From Tahibacter amnicola (GTDB taxonomy: Bacteria > Pseudomonadota > Gammaproteobacteria > Xanthomonadales > Rhodanobacteraceae): a stretch of 64,000 nt of DNA. The notes under the pieces are model-generated. The model was not told where the DNA came from and searched no databases. It saw nothing but the letters and a program-made list of their open reading frames with translations. Positions 44,163 through 53,498 of the stretch are shown one piece after another (within the stretch, counting starts at the first letter, position 1; each line of letters starts with the position of its first letter). The stretch lies in NCBI RefSeq assembly GCF_025398735.1, contig NZ_CP104694.1, positions 237,501-301,500 of the forward strand, in the 5' to 3' direction. The position numbers and the translations under genes are program-made.

Positions 44163-47100
44163 CTACGGCCGCGGCTGCCCCAGCTGGCGGATCATGCTGT
44201 CGACACTGCCGCGCATCTTGCGTACCTGGTCCCAGATGTCGTGGTCCAGCGTCATCTTGTGGTGCAGCGCCGAGACCAGGGGCAGCAGGGTTTCCTCGTA
44301 GGCCTTGGCGATGCGCGTCAACGATTCGGCCAGCGCCGGAGGCACTTCGACCGCGGGCGTACGATCCAGTGCCGCGCGGATGGCATCGAGCGAATGCAGG
44401 GCGCGGAGCGCTTCTCTGGCATCGGCATGGTTCTGGCCGTGTTTCTCCAGTTGCGCGGCGATGCCGGCGAGCGCCTGCGCCGTGCGCGTGGCGCCGTCGG
44501 CGTCCTTGCCGCCCTGGCTCGCCAGCAGGCGGAAGCTGTCGCAGACGGACTGCCAGCGTGCGTTTTCTTCCGCCGAAGGCCGGCCGATCAGCTGGCCGAG
44601 CTTGAGCAGGTTTTCTTCGGCCCGCGCACCGAGCGTCTGGGCTTCGCCGCGGTAGTGGTCGCGGATCAGCGCGTCGAGTTCTTCCGGCGTCATCAGCGGG
44701 CTGAGCGCCGAGGCCAGCTTGGTCATGTTGCGATAGCTGCCCTGCAGCTTGAAGGGCGGCTCGGTGCGGTAGTGATCGTCCTGCGCTGCGCTGGCCACGT
44801 AGGCGGCGTTCACGCGCATCAGCACGTCGCGCACCCAGACCATGCGGCGTACCAGGGCGATCGTCTCCACGCTGACAGAACCGGCGACGGCACCTTCGTC
44901 TTCCTGGGCGGCGCGGATCGCAGACAGGATGTCGGCACGTGGACGTTCGGCCAGCGCGGCCGTTCCGGGATTGGCGGTCAGCGCGTTCTCGATGTAGCTG
45001 TCGGCGAACAGCGCCTCGCGCCCGCTGAGCACATCACCCAGGTTGTACACGTCGGCACGGTTGGCCAGCATGTCCGGAATGCGGAACACGTCGCCGCTCT
45101 CGGTGTACGGGTTGCCGGCCATCACCAGGGCGAACCGCTTGCCGCGCAGATCAATCGTGCGCGCCTGGCCGTCCACAACGGCATCGATACGGCGCGTCGC
45201 GTCGGCCAGGCTGATGAACTTCTGCAGAAATTCGGCGGAAAGGTGCTGGATATCGTCCAGGTACAGCATCACATTAGTGGCCATGGCCAGGCCCAGGTTG
45301 AGCTTGACCAGTTCCTCCGACGCGCTGCGGTGCGGCGACTGGGCGGGATCAAGACCCGTCGCCTCGTGCCCGAGCGTGGGGCCATTGATGCGCACGAAGG
45401 TCATGCCCAGGCGATCGGCGATGTATTCCATCAGCGTCGTCTTGCCATAGCCGGGCGGTGATATCAGCAGCAGCATGCCGGACCGGTCGCTACGGCGATC
45501 GTCAGCGCTGCCGATCTGCTTGGCGAGGTTGCGCCCGATCAAGGGCAGGTAGACCTCGTCAATCAGGCGATTGCGCACGAAACCGGCGAGCGGCTTGGCC
45601 AGGAAGCGATCCAGACCCAACCGCTGTCGCTCCGCCTCCACCAGCGCGTGGCGCACCGCGGCGAAGGCGTGCCACGCCGGCTCCACGCTGTCGGCATGGG
45701 CGGCGAGGCGTTCCAGGAACTCGGGGACGTCCAGCGGCAGTGCGCCGTCCTGGATGCGATCGTGGCGCCCGCGCAACGCAGTGAGCGTCTGCACCAGCGG
45801 CAACGTACGCCGCTCGCGCGGTACTGCAGGAAACGCCAGGATGACCGCCGCCTCCAAAGCTACCGATGGGGTAGCATGTTCTTCTCCGACCGCCTCGCAC
45901 CAGCGGCAGGCCAGCCCCAGGCGGTCGGCCACGGCAAGCTGCGCATCGAGGGCGCCCAGCACGCCGCGCGGCAGTTCGCTGCGTACGCGGTCGGCGAGGT
46001 CCTGGGCGGCGGCGGAAACGTCGAAGTGCGGATGATCCTGTCCCACGCTGATGACGAGGTGCCGCGCCGCAGCCGCCAGCTGCGCCGGGCTCAGGGAAAT
46101 TCCTGCGGCCTGCGCCGTGTGCGCGATCGCGGCCAGCCACGAGGGTGGTACCGGCGGCGCCAGGCTGTTCCGTACGAACCAGGCCAGGCCCGTCGCATGG
46201 CTGCGCAACGCGGTCTGCGCCGGGGGATCAAGCAGGGCGTAGTGGCATTGCGCCACCACGCGCGCGGCGGCTGGCACCGACAACTCGCCGGCACCACTGG
46301 CGAGTTTGGCCAGTACGTGCAGGATCTGGCCCGCATCGACGTCGTGCACGCCGCGCTGGTAATCCTCCACGGGATAGCGGCGCGCGTGTTCGGCCACCAG
46401 CGCCTGCACGGTGTCGGGTTCGACCGACAGGAGTGCGTCGCGCAAGGCGGTGTCGCCATCCTGCGCCGCGCGCCACAGGCGGTAGGCCAGGTATTCACCG
46501 CGATACACCGTGGCCGTTTCGTTCGGCAGGGATTGTCCCCACACCGCGCGAAACTCGTGTACGCGGGGGTCGTCGACCGGCCGCTGGTAGTCGCTGCCCA
46601 CCAGGCGCAGTGATACCGCATCGGCAGTGTGCAGCAGCGCGATATCCAGCGGCTTGCGCTCGACCGTGAAGCGGAAATTTCCCAGCGCCAGCGTATCGCC
46701 AGTGATACCCAGCTCGGTGCGATCGCGCAGGTCGCGCAGGCTGGCCTCGCGCAGCGATTTCAGGCGGCCGCCGAGTTCGTCCGCCGCCACCGCGTGGCCC
46801 AGCGCGCGCAGCTCGTCGATCTGCCGCAGGGCGCGTTCGACCAGACTGTCGCCGGCAAATAAGGCATGCACCTCTTCGGCCTGCGACAGGCGCGCGACGC
46901 GGCGCGGCACGCCGTCCAGCACGCGTTCGACGGCCTCGCGCAAACCCTGGGCGCGCTGCTCGCGCTGGCCGGCGATCTGCTCGCGGCGCGCCGCGAAGGC
47001 ATCGAGCACGGTTTCGCGCCGGCTGGTCAGTTCCACCAGGAAGGCGGGCTGCTCGCCAAAGCGGGCTTCCAGCTGCTCGATCTGGCCCAAGAGCTGCGCC

Positions 47101-49238
47101 AGCGCGTTGTCAGTGGATTCGGGCGTGTCGCTGCGACCGAGCAGATTCTCGACCGTCTGCTCCAGCACGGTCAGCTGCGCACCGAACTCCAGCCCCTGTT
47201 CTTCCTTGAGCAGGGTTTCGCGCCGGTTACGCTGCTGCGCGCGGATGCGGTTCACCTCGGCATAGAGCGTGGAGGTGCGGCCGAGCAGGTCGGCGCGCTG
47301 CTGCGCGTCGCTCTGTTCGAAACCAGCCACCAGTTCGCTCAGTCCGTCGAGCGATTCGGCGAGGGCATCCAGTTCCTTGCCCACATCCGCCAGCGCCGTG
47401 CTGGTCGTTGCCTTCGCGACATGGTCGGCGGCGTCGGCCAATCCCTTCTGCAGCGGCGCGAACGCTGCCGAATCGGCAAAGAACTTCAGCGCGCGCGCGC
47501 CGATGCGGTCCAGCTCCTCGCGCAGGCGCGTATCGAGGGACGCGACGTCCGTGGCGGCGACGTGCTCCTTCTCGCCCAGCAGAGTCAGCTCGCCGCGCTT
47601 GCGCTTGATCGAGCGGATCGCGTCGGTGAAATCCTCGGGTTTCTGCCACAACAGGCTGCTGACGCGCGAAAGCAGTTCGCCGACGGACTTGCCAGCCGCC
47701 TCCACCGCGTGACGCGCCTCGGTTTTCGCCTGTTCCAGCTTCTCGCAGGCCACCAGGGCTTCGCGCGCGCTGCGCCCAAGCGTGGCGACGTCCGCGCCGA
47801 TTTCGCCGGCTTCTGCCTCCGTCAACCATGGGTAGGCGTCTGCGCAGCGTCCGCTCAGGCGCACGAGCTGTTCGTAGCCAGCCTGGTTTGCCGCATCCGA
47901 TGCCAGGCGCAGCACCTCACGCAGATCGGCCAGTGCACGGACGACCGTCGCGTTGCCCACGCGCCCGAGCAATCCGCTCACGCGCGGCGCGACGCTGGCG
48001 TGTTCTTCGAAGGCAAAAGGCGTCCGCCAGAGCTGCATGGTGTGAAGGCGCGTCGGTTCTTCGCCCGACTCGGGTGTCATCAGCAGCACGCGGCCGTCGA
48101 GCAGGCGCGCATAGCCGTTGCCAAGGAGCGGCTGGCCCAGTGCTCGGTCAATCACGTTGTAGGACAACAGCGCATAGCGCCCGCCCACGGGCTCGTAGAA
48201 CACGTAGAGCATGTCCTCGCCGCTGGGCGCGCGCAGCTGGCGCTTGATGCGGAAGGCGGAGAAGTCGTGGCCCAGGTCGGAGAAGCGCTTGTATTCGCCG
48301 GATTCGAGATAGCAGCCGCCGGGGAACACGATGCCATGGTCTTCGGGCAAGGCCATGCACGAGGCGCCGATCTCGTCCAGGCGCACCACGCTTTTCTGCC
48401 GTGTATTGAACACCAGGTAGCGCGTCTGGTTTTCGCGGTAGGGCTTGATCCGCAGAAGGATCAGCGCACCGACAGGCGCGTAGGCGATTTCCGCATCCGC
48501 CAGGGACTGGTTCTTGTCGTCGACCGGCTCGCTGTAGATGCCCAGGCCGCTTTCGGTGTTGTTCTCGATCTTGATAGTGAGATCGCCGCCGATGGTCTCG
48601 ACGAACACTGTGTCCAGGATATTGGCGTGGGGATGGCGCCCCATGACGAACTGTTCGCGGGTGACGGGCTGCCACTCGAAGTCGTGCGTGGGCGGCAGCA
48701 CGTGATCGCGTTCGCCGCGGTTGTCCAGGTACTGCACACGGCCTTCGCGATCGATCGAGAAGCGGAAAACGCGCAGGTCGGTGGCCTGGGTGCCGGTGCG
48801 GAAGATCATCAGCAGCCGCTCGCCGATCACGCGCAACTGGTCGAGCGTGGTGGCGCGGTAATAGGTGAAGAGCTCGCGGAAATCCGCTACGAACCGCGCG
48901 TCATCCAGGAAGGTTCCGGCAATCGGCTGCGCCTGCAGTTCGGGCCCCTCACCGCTCTCGGCGAGCCGGTACAGGCAGAACACGTCGCCGACCTGGGTTT
49001 CCTTCTTCAGGCCGATGAAGACGTTGTAGCCGAGCAGGAACACATCACCGGCGCGCACCACGTCCCGCGCCACGCCGTTGTGCTCGGTGCGCGCATTCAG
49101 TCGCGCCAGCAGCTTGGCCTCGATACGGCCAAAGGCATCCAGGCGCCGGCGATTGAGTGCCTGCACCTTTTCACCGAGCGCCTGGCCGGTGGTGGCCAGG
49201 CGCTTGCGCAGGAGTTCGAACGTGGCGGAGGCAGTCAT
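44163..49238 (-). CDS. Giant AAA ATPase of the 'DNA repair ATPase' (DUF3686) family, in a PspA-flotillin operon
   Basis: 1691 residues (MTASATFELLRKRLATTGQAL). Residues 1-400 are a beta-rich domain (VFIGLKKETQVGDVFCLYRL; FVETIGGDLTIKIENNTESGLGIYSEP), about 430-850 are long coiled coils, and near 1262-1300 there is an AAA+ core with Walker A SPPGYGKTT and Walker B NVMLYLDDIQH, followed by a sensor region (KRFALVMAGNPYTESG). Usually annotated 'DNA repair ATPase', but I know of no direct evidence for repair. Last gene of the operon, 11 bases after the flotillin gene. A role in remodelling membrane-bound PspA/flotillin assemblies fits better; that is inference. Confidence 0.85.
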   Translation of the reverse strand: MTASATFELLRKRLATTGQALGEKVQALNRRRLDAFGRIEAKLLARLNARTEHNGVARDVVRAGDVFLLGYNVFIGLKKETQVGDVFCLYRLAESGEGPELQAQPIAGTFLDDARFVADFRELFTYYRATTLDQLRVIGERLLMIFRTGTQATDLRVFRFSIDREGRVQYLDNRGERDHVLPPTHDFEWQPVTREQFVMGRHPHANILDTVFVETIGGDLTIKIENNTESGLGIYSEPVDDKNQSLADAEIAYAPVGALILLRIKPYRENQTRYLVFNTRQKSVVRLDEIGASCMALPEDHGIVFPGGCYLESGEYKRFSDLGHDFSAFRIKRQLRAPSGEDMLYVFYEPVGGRYALLSYNVIDRALGQPLLGNGYARLLDGRVLLMTPESGEEPTRLHTMQLWRTPFAFEEHASVAPRVSGLLGRVGNATVVRALADLREVLRLASDAANQAGYEQLVRLSGRCADAYPWLTEAEAGEIGADVATLGRSAREALVACEKLEQAKTEARHAVEAAGKSVGELLSRVSSLLWQKPEDFTDAIRSIKRKRGELTLLGEKEHVAATDVASLDTRLREELDRIGARALKFFADSAAFAPLQKGLADAADHVAKATTSTALADVGKELDALAESLDGLSELVAGFEQSDAQQRADLLGRTSTLYAEVNRIRAQQRNRRETLLKEEQGLEFGAQLTVLEQTVENLLGRSDTPESTDNALAQLLGQIEQLEARFGEQPAFLVELTSRRETVLDAFAARREQIAGQREQRAQGLREAVERVLDGVPRRVARLSQAEEVHALFAGDSLVERALRQIDELRALGHAVAADELGGRLKSLREASLRDLRDRTELGITGDTLALGNFRFTVERKPLDIALLHTADAVSLRLVGSDYQRPVDDPRVHEFRAVWGQSLPNETATVYRGEYLAYRLWRAAQDGDTALRDALLSVEPDTVQALVAEHARRYPVEDYQRGVHDVDAGQILHVLAKLASGAGELSVPAAARVVAQCHYALLDPPAQTALRSHATGLAWFVRNSLAPPVPPSWLAAIAHTAQAAGISLSPAQLAAAARHLVISVGQDHPHFDVSAAAQDLADRVRSELPRGVLGALDAQLAVADRLGLACRWCEAVGEEHATPSVALEAAVILAFPAVPRERRTLPLVQTLTALRGRHDRIQDGALPLDVPEFLERLAAHADSVEPAWHAFAAVRHALVEAERQRLGLDRFLAKPLAGFVRNRLIDEVYLPLIGRNLAKQIGSADDRRSDRSGMLLLISPPGYGKTTLMEYIADRLGMTFVRINGPTLGHEATGLDPAQSPHRSASEELVKLNLGLAMATNVMLYLDDIQHLSAEFLQKFISLADATRRIDAVVDGQARTIDLRGKRFALVMAGNPYTESGDVFRIPDMLANRADVYNLGDVLSGREALFADSYIENALTANPGTAALAERPRADILSAIRAAQEDEGAVAGSVSVETIALVRRMVWVRDVLMRVNAAYVASAAQDDHYRTEPPFKLQGSYRNMTKLASALSPLMTPEELDALIRDHYRGEAQTLGARAEENLLKLGQLIGRPSAEENARWQSVCDSFRLLASQGGKDADGATRTAQALAGIAAQLEKHGQNHADAREALRALHSLDAIRAALDRTPAVEVPPALAESLTRIAKAYEETLLPLVSALHHKMTLDHDIWDQVRKMRGSVDSMIRQLGQPRP

Positions 49239-49249
49239 GCGCGCGCCGC

Positions 49250-51364
49250 TCAGTCTTTGTTGCCGCCGGTTCCCGGCAGCAGGCCGCCATCGGACGCCTT
49301 GGCCCCGAGCCGCTGCGCCAGGTTCGCCACCGACAGGTCACGCAACGCATCCGCACCGCCGATCGCGGCGATGAGTTCGCGCGCGTCGGCGATCAGGTCG
49401 CGTTTGCCGGCCTTGTGCTCGGCCAGGGCCTGGCTGAGCAGCGCGCTTTTGTCGACCGTGCCGTCGATGGCCTTGCCCAGGCTCAGCGAGCGCATGAAGC
49501 GTTCGAAGTAGGCACCGTCGCCGCCGACGATCTCGATGTTGGCCACCGACAGCGCCTTGGCCAGCACCTCGGCCTGGTCGCGGGCGATGGCTTGATTGGC
49601 ATCGATGCCTTTCATCGTCACCGCGTGGGCGTAGTCGAGCTGCATGCGCTGTTCTTCATGGGCGCGCGTTTCTTCGCTCATCGCCTTCATGGCTTCGAAC
49701 TTGTCCTTCAGGCCGCCAGCCTCCGCCGCGAAACGGACAGCGATGGCGTGCGCCTCGGCTTCGCCGTGTTTCTGCTTGCCGGACGCTTCGGCTTCCAGTT
49801 TCAGACGCAGTGCCTCGGCCTCGGCGACGCCGTGCTTCTGCTTGCCCGTCGCCTCGGCTTCCAGCTTCAGGCGCAACGCCTCGGCCTCGGCCGAGCCGTG
49901 CTTGGCGATAGCCTCGGCGTCGGCGATTTTCAGGCGCGCAGCGACCAGGCCTTCCTTTTCCGTCGCATCGGCCTGCGCGATGGCCACCTTCGCGGCGGCC
50001 AGGCCACTGGCCGCCTCGACGGCTTCGATACCTTCCGCCTCGCGCTTCTTGCCCTCGGCCGCCTTGCCGGCGATGGCGAGCTTGGCCTCGGCCATGGTGA
50101 GTTCTTCGGCGGCCTTGTGCTTGGCGCGCTGTTCTTCGGCCATGGCCTTGCGCACCTCGGCAATGAAGCTCTCTTCCGCCGCGCCCTCGGCCAGCACAAT
50201 GGTGCTCTTCTTCGTGCGTTCGGCGTCGGACAGGGTGCGCAGGTTCTTGATCTCTTCTTCCTGCTCGGCCACCGTGCGTTCGACCACGATGCGCTCGCGG
50301 ATCACATCCGCGATCGCCTTCTTCTGCACTTCGACGGCCTTCTCTTTCTCGATCCGGTGCAAGGTGACTTCGCGCTCGCGGTCGACCTGCTCCAGCTCGC
50401 GGGCGCGCGTGACGCGCTCTTCCTCGATGGCCACCGCGCGCTGGCGGTTCTTCTCGGCGACTTCGGCCTCGCGCTTCATGTTTTCCTGCTGCACGGCGAT
50501 CTGCTGGTCCGCCAGCAGCCGGGCGATCTCCGACTTGGAGCGCTCTTCCGCCGCCACTTTCGCCGACTCGGCTTCCTCGCGGGCGCGGGTGTTGGCAATC
50601 TCGCGCTGCTGGTTGGCCTCGGCGTAGGCCTTCTGGCGTTCCAGCTCCAGCACGGCCTCGGCGGTTTCGACGTCCTTTTTCTTGATCCGCATTTCTTCGT
50701 TGCGGCGCAGTTCGTTCGTGTGGACGTTCTGCTCGGCGGTCAGCTCGGTGATCTTGCGGATGCCCTGGGCGTCGAGGATGTTGTGCGGATCGAGCTTTTC
50801 CAGCGGCGTTTGCTCGAGATAGTCGATCGCGGCGTCTTCGAGTACGTACCCGGAAAGCTCATCGCCGATCTGGCGGACGATCTGGTCGCGGAAACGGTCA
50901 CGGGCTTCGTACAGGTCGACGAAATCCATCGCCTTGCCCACGGTCTTGAGTGCTTCGGAAAACTTGGCGCTGAAGAGGTCTTCCAGCGTCTGTTGGCTGC
51001 TCGCCCGTGCACAGCCAATGCCCTGGGCGACGCGCAGTACGTCGTCGCGCGTCTTGTTCACGCGCACGAAGAACTTCACCTTGATGTCGGCGCGCATGTT
51101 GTCCTTGCAGATGAGGCCTTCCTTGCCCATGCGCTCGATTTCGATGGTCTTGAGCGAAATATCCATCGTCTCGCGACGATGCAGGATCGGAATGACCAGC
51201 CGGCCCGTAAAGCTGACTTCCGGCTCGGCGCGCATGGTGTTGACGATCATGGCATGGCCCTGGTCCACCTTCTGGTAGAACTTGGCGACCAGCGCCATGA
51301 AACCCAGCAGGAAAACGACCAGTACGCCAACGGCGGCAATCAGGGTGATAACGGCGGTATCCAT
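49250..51364 (-). CDS. yqiK: YqiK-type flotillin (SPFH/band 7 protein)
   Basis: 704-residue membrane scaffold. N-terminal membrane helix (ITLIAAVGVLVVFLLGFMALV), SPFH/band-7 domain to about residue 200 (GHAMIVNTMRAEPEVSFTGRLVIPILHRRETMDISLKTIEIER), then a 350-residue charged, alanine-rich coiled coil typical of flotillins, with an internal 22-residue repeat, and a C-terminal oligomerisation region (EIVGGDGAYFERFMRSLSLGKAI). YqiJ is encoded just upstream, as in E. coli yqiJK. Organises membrane microdomains. Confidence 0.92.
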   Translation of the reverse strand: MDTAVITLIAAVGVLVVFLLGFMALVAKFYQKVDQGHAMIVNTMRAEPEVSFTGRLVIPILHRRETMDISLKTIEIERMGKEGLICKDNMRADIKVKFFVRVNKTRDDVLRVAQGIGCARASSQQTLEDLFSAKFSEALKTVGKAMDFVDLYEARDRFRDQIVRQIGDELSGYVLEDAAIDYLEQTPLEKLDPHNILDAQGIRKITELTAEQNVHTNELRRNEEMRIKKKDVETAEAVLELERQKAYAEANQQREIANTRAREEAESAKVAAEERSKSEIARLLADQQIAVQQENMKREAEVAEKNRQRAVAIEEERVTRARELEQVDREREVTLHRIEKEKAVEVQKKAIADVIRERIVVERTVAEQEEEIKNLRTLSDAERTKKSTIVLAEGAAEESFIAEVRKAMAEEQRAKHKAAEELTMAEAKLAIAGKAAEGKKREAEGIEAVEAASGLAAAKVAIAQADATEKEGLVAARLKIADAEAIAKHGSAEAEALRLKLEAEATGKQKHGVAEAEALRLKLEAEASGKQKHGEAEAHAIAVRFAAEAGGLKDKFEAMKAMSEETRAHEEQRMQLDYAHAVTMKGIDANQAIARDQAEVLAKALSVANIEIVGGDGAYFERFMRSLSLGKAIDGTVDKSALLSQALAEHKAGKRDLIADARELIAAIGGADALRDLSVANLAQRLGAKASDGGLLPGTGGNKD
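49765..49896. repeat. 66-bp tandem repeat within the flotillin gene
   Basis: Two full 66-bp copies and a short third start (at 49765, 49831 and 49897), each beginning GCCGTGYTTCTGCTTGCC on the plus strand. They encode the 22-residue unit HGxAEAEALRLKLEAEAxGKQ, in frame, in the coiled coil. Recent duplication is likely, since the copies are close at DNA level. Confidence 0.8.
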
Positions 51365-51437
51365 CTTCGGGTACTCCCGGTGGGTTGGGATCAGTGACAG
51401 GGCAAACGGACTTGACGAAACGGCGGGACGGTGATGA

Positions 51438-52052
51438 TCAGGACGGCGGGTCGTAGGCTTCCACGAGATAGCGGCCGCGCTCGCGATCCAGGTCGATGAT
51501 GAGCGCCGTGCTGCCCTTGACGAGCGAATTGGGGACGCCGGCGTACACTTTGATGTTCAGTCGCGCGCCGCCCGTATCCACCTCGGCCTGGCCGAAATTC
51601 TCTTCGACGCTGAGCGTGAGAATGCGACAGCTGCGGCCGATGACCGATTCGTGGCTCGCCCCCGGGTGGACGACGAACAGGGGCTTGAGCGGCCGCAGGC
51701 AGATCGCGGCCAGGGGCACGGCGGCCAGGAGCGCGACCACCAGCACGCCGCCGCCCACCAGCCACGGCGACGCGGCATACCACACCGGCGCCAGCGACAG
51801 GGCGAGCATGGTCAGCAGCCACCAGAAGAACACGACGCCACTGATGACGATGGAGAACGGCAGGCGGTCCAGTCCCAGGGCCAGCAGCGACTCCGGCACC
51901 GCATCGCCGTCTTCGCCGCCGACCCAGTCGGGGCCAACCGCATCGAAATCGAACATGCCAGCGATGGCGAGCAGCCAGAACACGATCAGCACGCCGAGCA
52001 GAATCGACGGAATGATCGCGGGAAAGTGCGTGAGGAGATAAAAGAAGTTCAT
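51438..52052 (-). CDS. yqiJ: YqiJ-like membrane protein with NfeD-type OB fold
   Basis: 204 residues: MNFFYLLTHFPAIIPSILLG opens the first helix, further helices are at LDRLPFSIVISGVVFFWWLLTMLALSLAPVWY and LVGGGVLVVALLAAVPLAAI, and the C-terminal 70 residues form the cytoplasmic OB-fold (IGRSCRILTLSVEENFGQAEVDTGGARLNIKVYA). YqiJ/NfeD proteins partner flotillins. The ATG overlaps the preceding gene's stop by 4 bases. Confidence 0.88.
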   Translation of the reverse strand: MNFFYLLTHFPAIIPSILLGVLIVFWLLAIAGMFDFDAVGPDWVGGEDGDAVPESLLALGLDRLPFSIVISGVVFFWWLLTMLALSLAPVWYAASPWLVGGGVLVVALLAAVPLAAICLRPLKPLFVVHPGASHESVIGRSCRILTLSVEENFGQAEVDTGGARLNIKVYAGVPNSLVKGSTALIIDLDRERGRYLVEAYDPPS

Positions 52053-52408
52053 GGTGTCTTCGCCCTCTTCCTGGTGCGGCTCCTGCTCTGCGACTCGGCG
52101 AATGCAAACAGTTCCTGTGCCACGCGCTCCTTGATCGCCAGGTGGTCGCTGGCGTCAAGGCCATAGCGGCTGCCCAGGAGCTGGTAATCCTCACCGCTCA
52201 GGCTCACCGTCAGGCGCGGGCGCTTGACCTGGCGCACCACTGGCAGCCCCAGTACGACGCGAACCTGGTCGGAGTTGGACAGGTTGGATTCGAAGGCGGC
52301 CGTTCGGATCGCCTGCATGACCGTTTCGGAAACGTCGAAGGCCACCTGAACCGCACGCAGGGCCGGTTCCGAGGAGCGCCAGCGACTGGGCAGGCGCTCA
52401 GTCTTCAT
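52049..52408 (-). CDS. Unknown 119-residue protein of the PspA-flotillin operon
   Basis: MKTERLPSRWRSSEPALRAV starts the protein; the middle part (VSETVMQAIRTAAFESNLSNSDQVRVVLGLPVVRQVKRPRLTVSLSGEDYQLLGSRYGL) looks like a strand-helix-helix DNA-binding-type arrangement (NLSNSDQVRVVLGL), and the C-terminus is basic (SRSRTRKRAK). No family named. It overlaps the PspA-like gene by 11 bases and yqiJ by 4, so it is firmly part of the operon; it could be its regulator or an adaptor. Confidence 0.7.
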   Translation of the reverse strand: MKTERLPSRWRSSEPALRAVQVAFDVSETVMQAIRTAAFESNLSNSDQVRVVLGLPVVRQVKRPRLTVSLSGEDYQLLGSRYGLDASDHLAIKERVAQELFAFAESQSRSRTRKRAKTP

Positions 52409-52952
52409 CGGCGGGCTTCCGGGGGTGCCGGGCGGGCAGTTGTTCCAGACGCTCCATCACGGCCTTGGGGCGGGCGCGTTCGAAACCGGCATCACGCCGG
52501 GTGCGCGCCACCGGCCGTGGGCGATCGCCCACGGCCTGGGTGGTCCGGCTGGCCGCGGTGGCGGTGCGGGCCATGGAAAGATCGCGCTCCAGCGTGCGCA
52601 TCTGCAGGGCGATGCGTGCCTGCACGGCGTCCAGCTGCGTGATGTGGGCATCAAAGCTGCCCACCAGCTCGCTTTCCAGCGCGACGGCGCGCGCCAGCTC
52701 CACCAGCCGATCGCGGTAACGCGGATGCTGCCACTCGCTGCGGGTGAGCTCTTCCAGCTCGCCCTGCGCGCGCAGCATGCGCCGGCGCGCCGCTTCGGCG
52801 CGGGCGCGGGCCGACTGGAGGTCCTTCTGGGTGCGTTGCAGCAGCGCCTGCGCCTGGCGCACGGAGCGCGGTTCGGCCTCGGCGGCAGCCGATTCCGGCG
52901 AGCCGTCCAGTTCGTTACGCAGGGCACCGAGGATGTCGTTCCACCAAGCCAT
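52398..52952 (-). CDS. Short PspA/IM30-like coiled-coil protein
   Basis: 184 residues. MAWWNDILGALRNELDGSPE could form the N-terminal membrane-binding amphipathic helix; residues 28-130 are continuous helix with heptads (RQAQALLQRTQKDLQSARARAEAARRRMLRAQGELEEL). The tail is Pro/Arg-rich and probably disordered. Shorter than canonical PspA (about 220) and most like YjfJ, which also follows a DUF2170 gene. Expected to bind stressed membranes. Confidence 0.7.
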   Translation of the reverse strand: MAWWNDILGALRNELDGSPESAAAEAEPRSVRQAQALLQRTQKDLQSARARAEAARRRMLRAQGELEELTRSEWQHPRYRDRLVELARAVALESELVGSFDAHITQLDAVQARIALQMRTLERDLSMARTATAASRTTQAVGDRPRPVARTRRDAGFERARPKAVMERLEQLPARHPRKPADED

Positions 52953-52961
52953 GGCGCGTTC

Positions 52962-53387
52962 CTAGACCAGGAAATCTGACAATGTGGAAATAGCGTCACG
53001 CCCGTTGTCGCTCAGTGTCGCCAACTCCAGCGCCACGTCGCGCGGCGAGGATTCGGGGCTGAGCGCGCCGAACAGCACGAAATGCCCACCGATCCGGCCG
53101 AACGCCGACAGGGGCACGCTCGGATTGAGATCGAGCAGGGTTTCCATCAGCTTGCTGCGCAGGCGCGGACGCACATCGCTGTCGCGCCACAGATAGCTGA
53201 TGCACAGCAGCTGGCTGCCGGTATCGGTCACGTAGATCGGCAACCGCTCGCTGCGGGGAAATCCGACCTCGATGACCGGTACTTCGCCGGGAACGCTGGC
53301 GATTTCGATCGCCTCGGTCATCAACTGGCGCTTGAGCAGCGGAAGCGTCGCCTTGATCAAGGCAGGCAGATTGTGGCGCTTGGGCAT
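52962..53387 (-). CDS. yjfI: DUF2170 (YjfI-like) protein
   Basis: 141 residues (MPKRHNLPALIKATLPLLKR; QLLCISYLWRDSDVRPRLRSKLMETLLDLNPSVPLSAFGRIGGHFVLFGALS). This alpha/beta protein family accompanies PspA-like YjfJ in the E. coli yjfI operon. First gene of the six-gene operon; AGGGG lies upstream of its ATG and the tandem operator at 53439-53470 is 51 bases before it. Possibly a chaperone-like partner of PspA, not shown. Confidence 0.82.
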   Translation of the reverse strand: MPKRHNLPALIKATLPLLKRQLMTEAIEIASVPGEVPVIEVGFPRSERLPIYVTDTGSQLLCISYLWRDSDVRPRLRSKLMETLLDLNPSVPLSAFGRIGGHFVLFGALSPESSPRDVALELATLSDNGRDAISTLSDFLV

Positions 53388-53438
53388 CCCCGACCCCTCC
53401 CCGGATCGCTCGGACCTGGCACAGCCACGCTATCGCCG

Positions 53439-53470
53439 CCGACATAACATGTCAAGACATATTATGTCGG
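53439..53470. promoter_or_regulatory. Tandem palindromic operator of the DUF2170-PspA-flotillin operon
   Basis: Two 13-base units GACAT-N3-ATGTC (GACATAACATGTC and GACATATTATGTC), separated by AA and flanked by CC/GG. As a whole this is a 32-base palindrome with 14 of 15 arm positions matching. On the reverse strand its centre contains TTGACA, which would serve as the -35 element, so a repressor bound here would block the promoter. The regulator is not identified. Confidence 0.75.
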
Positions 53471-53498
53471 CATGCCGCTACCCCGGTCCCGCGTGCCG

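Noticed and set aside
46866-49511. An 881-codon plus-strand frame opposite the AAA ATPase
   Set aside because: It is an antisense shadow of the ATPase and flotillin genes, with no start signal or recognisable domain.
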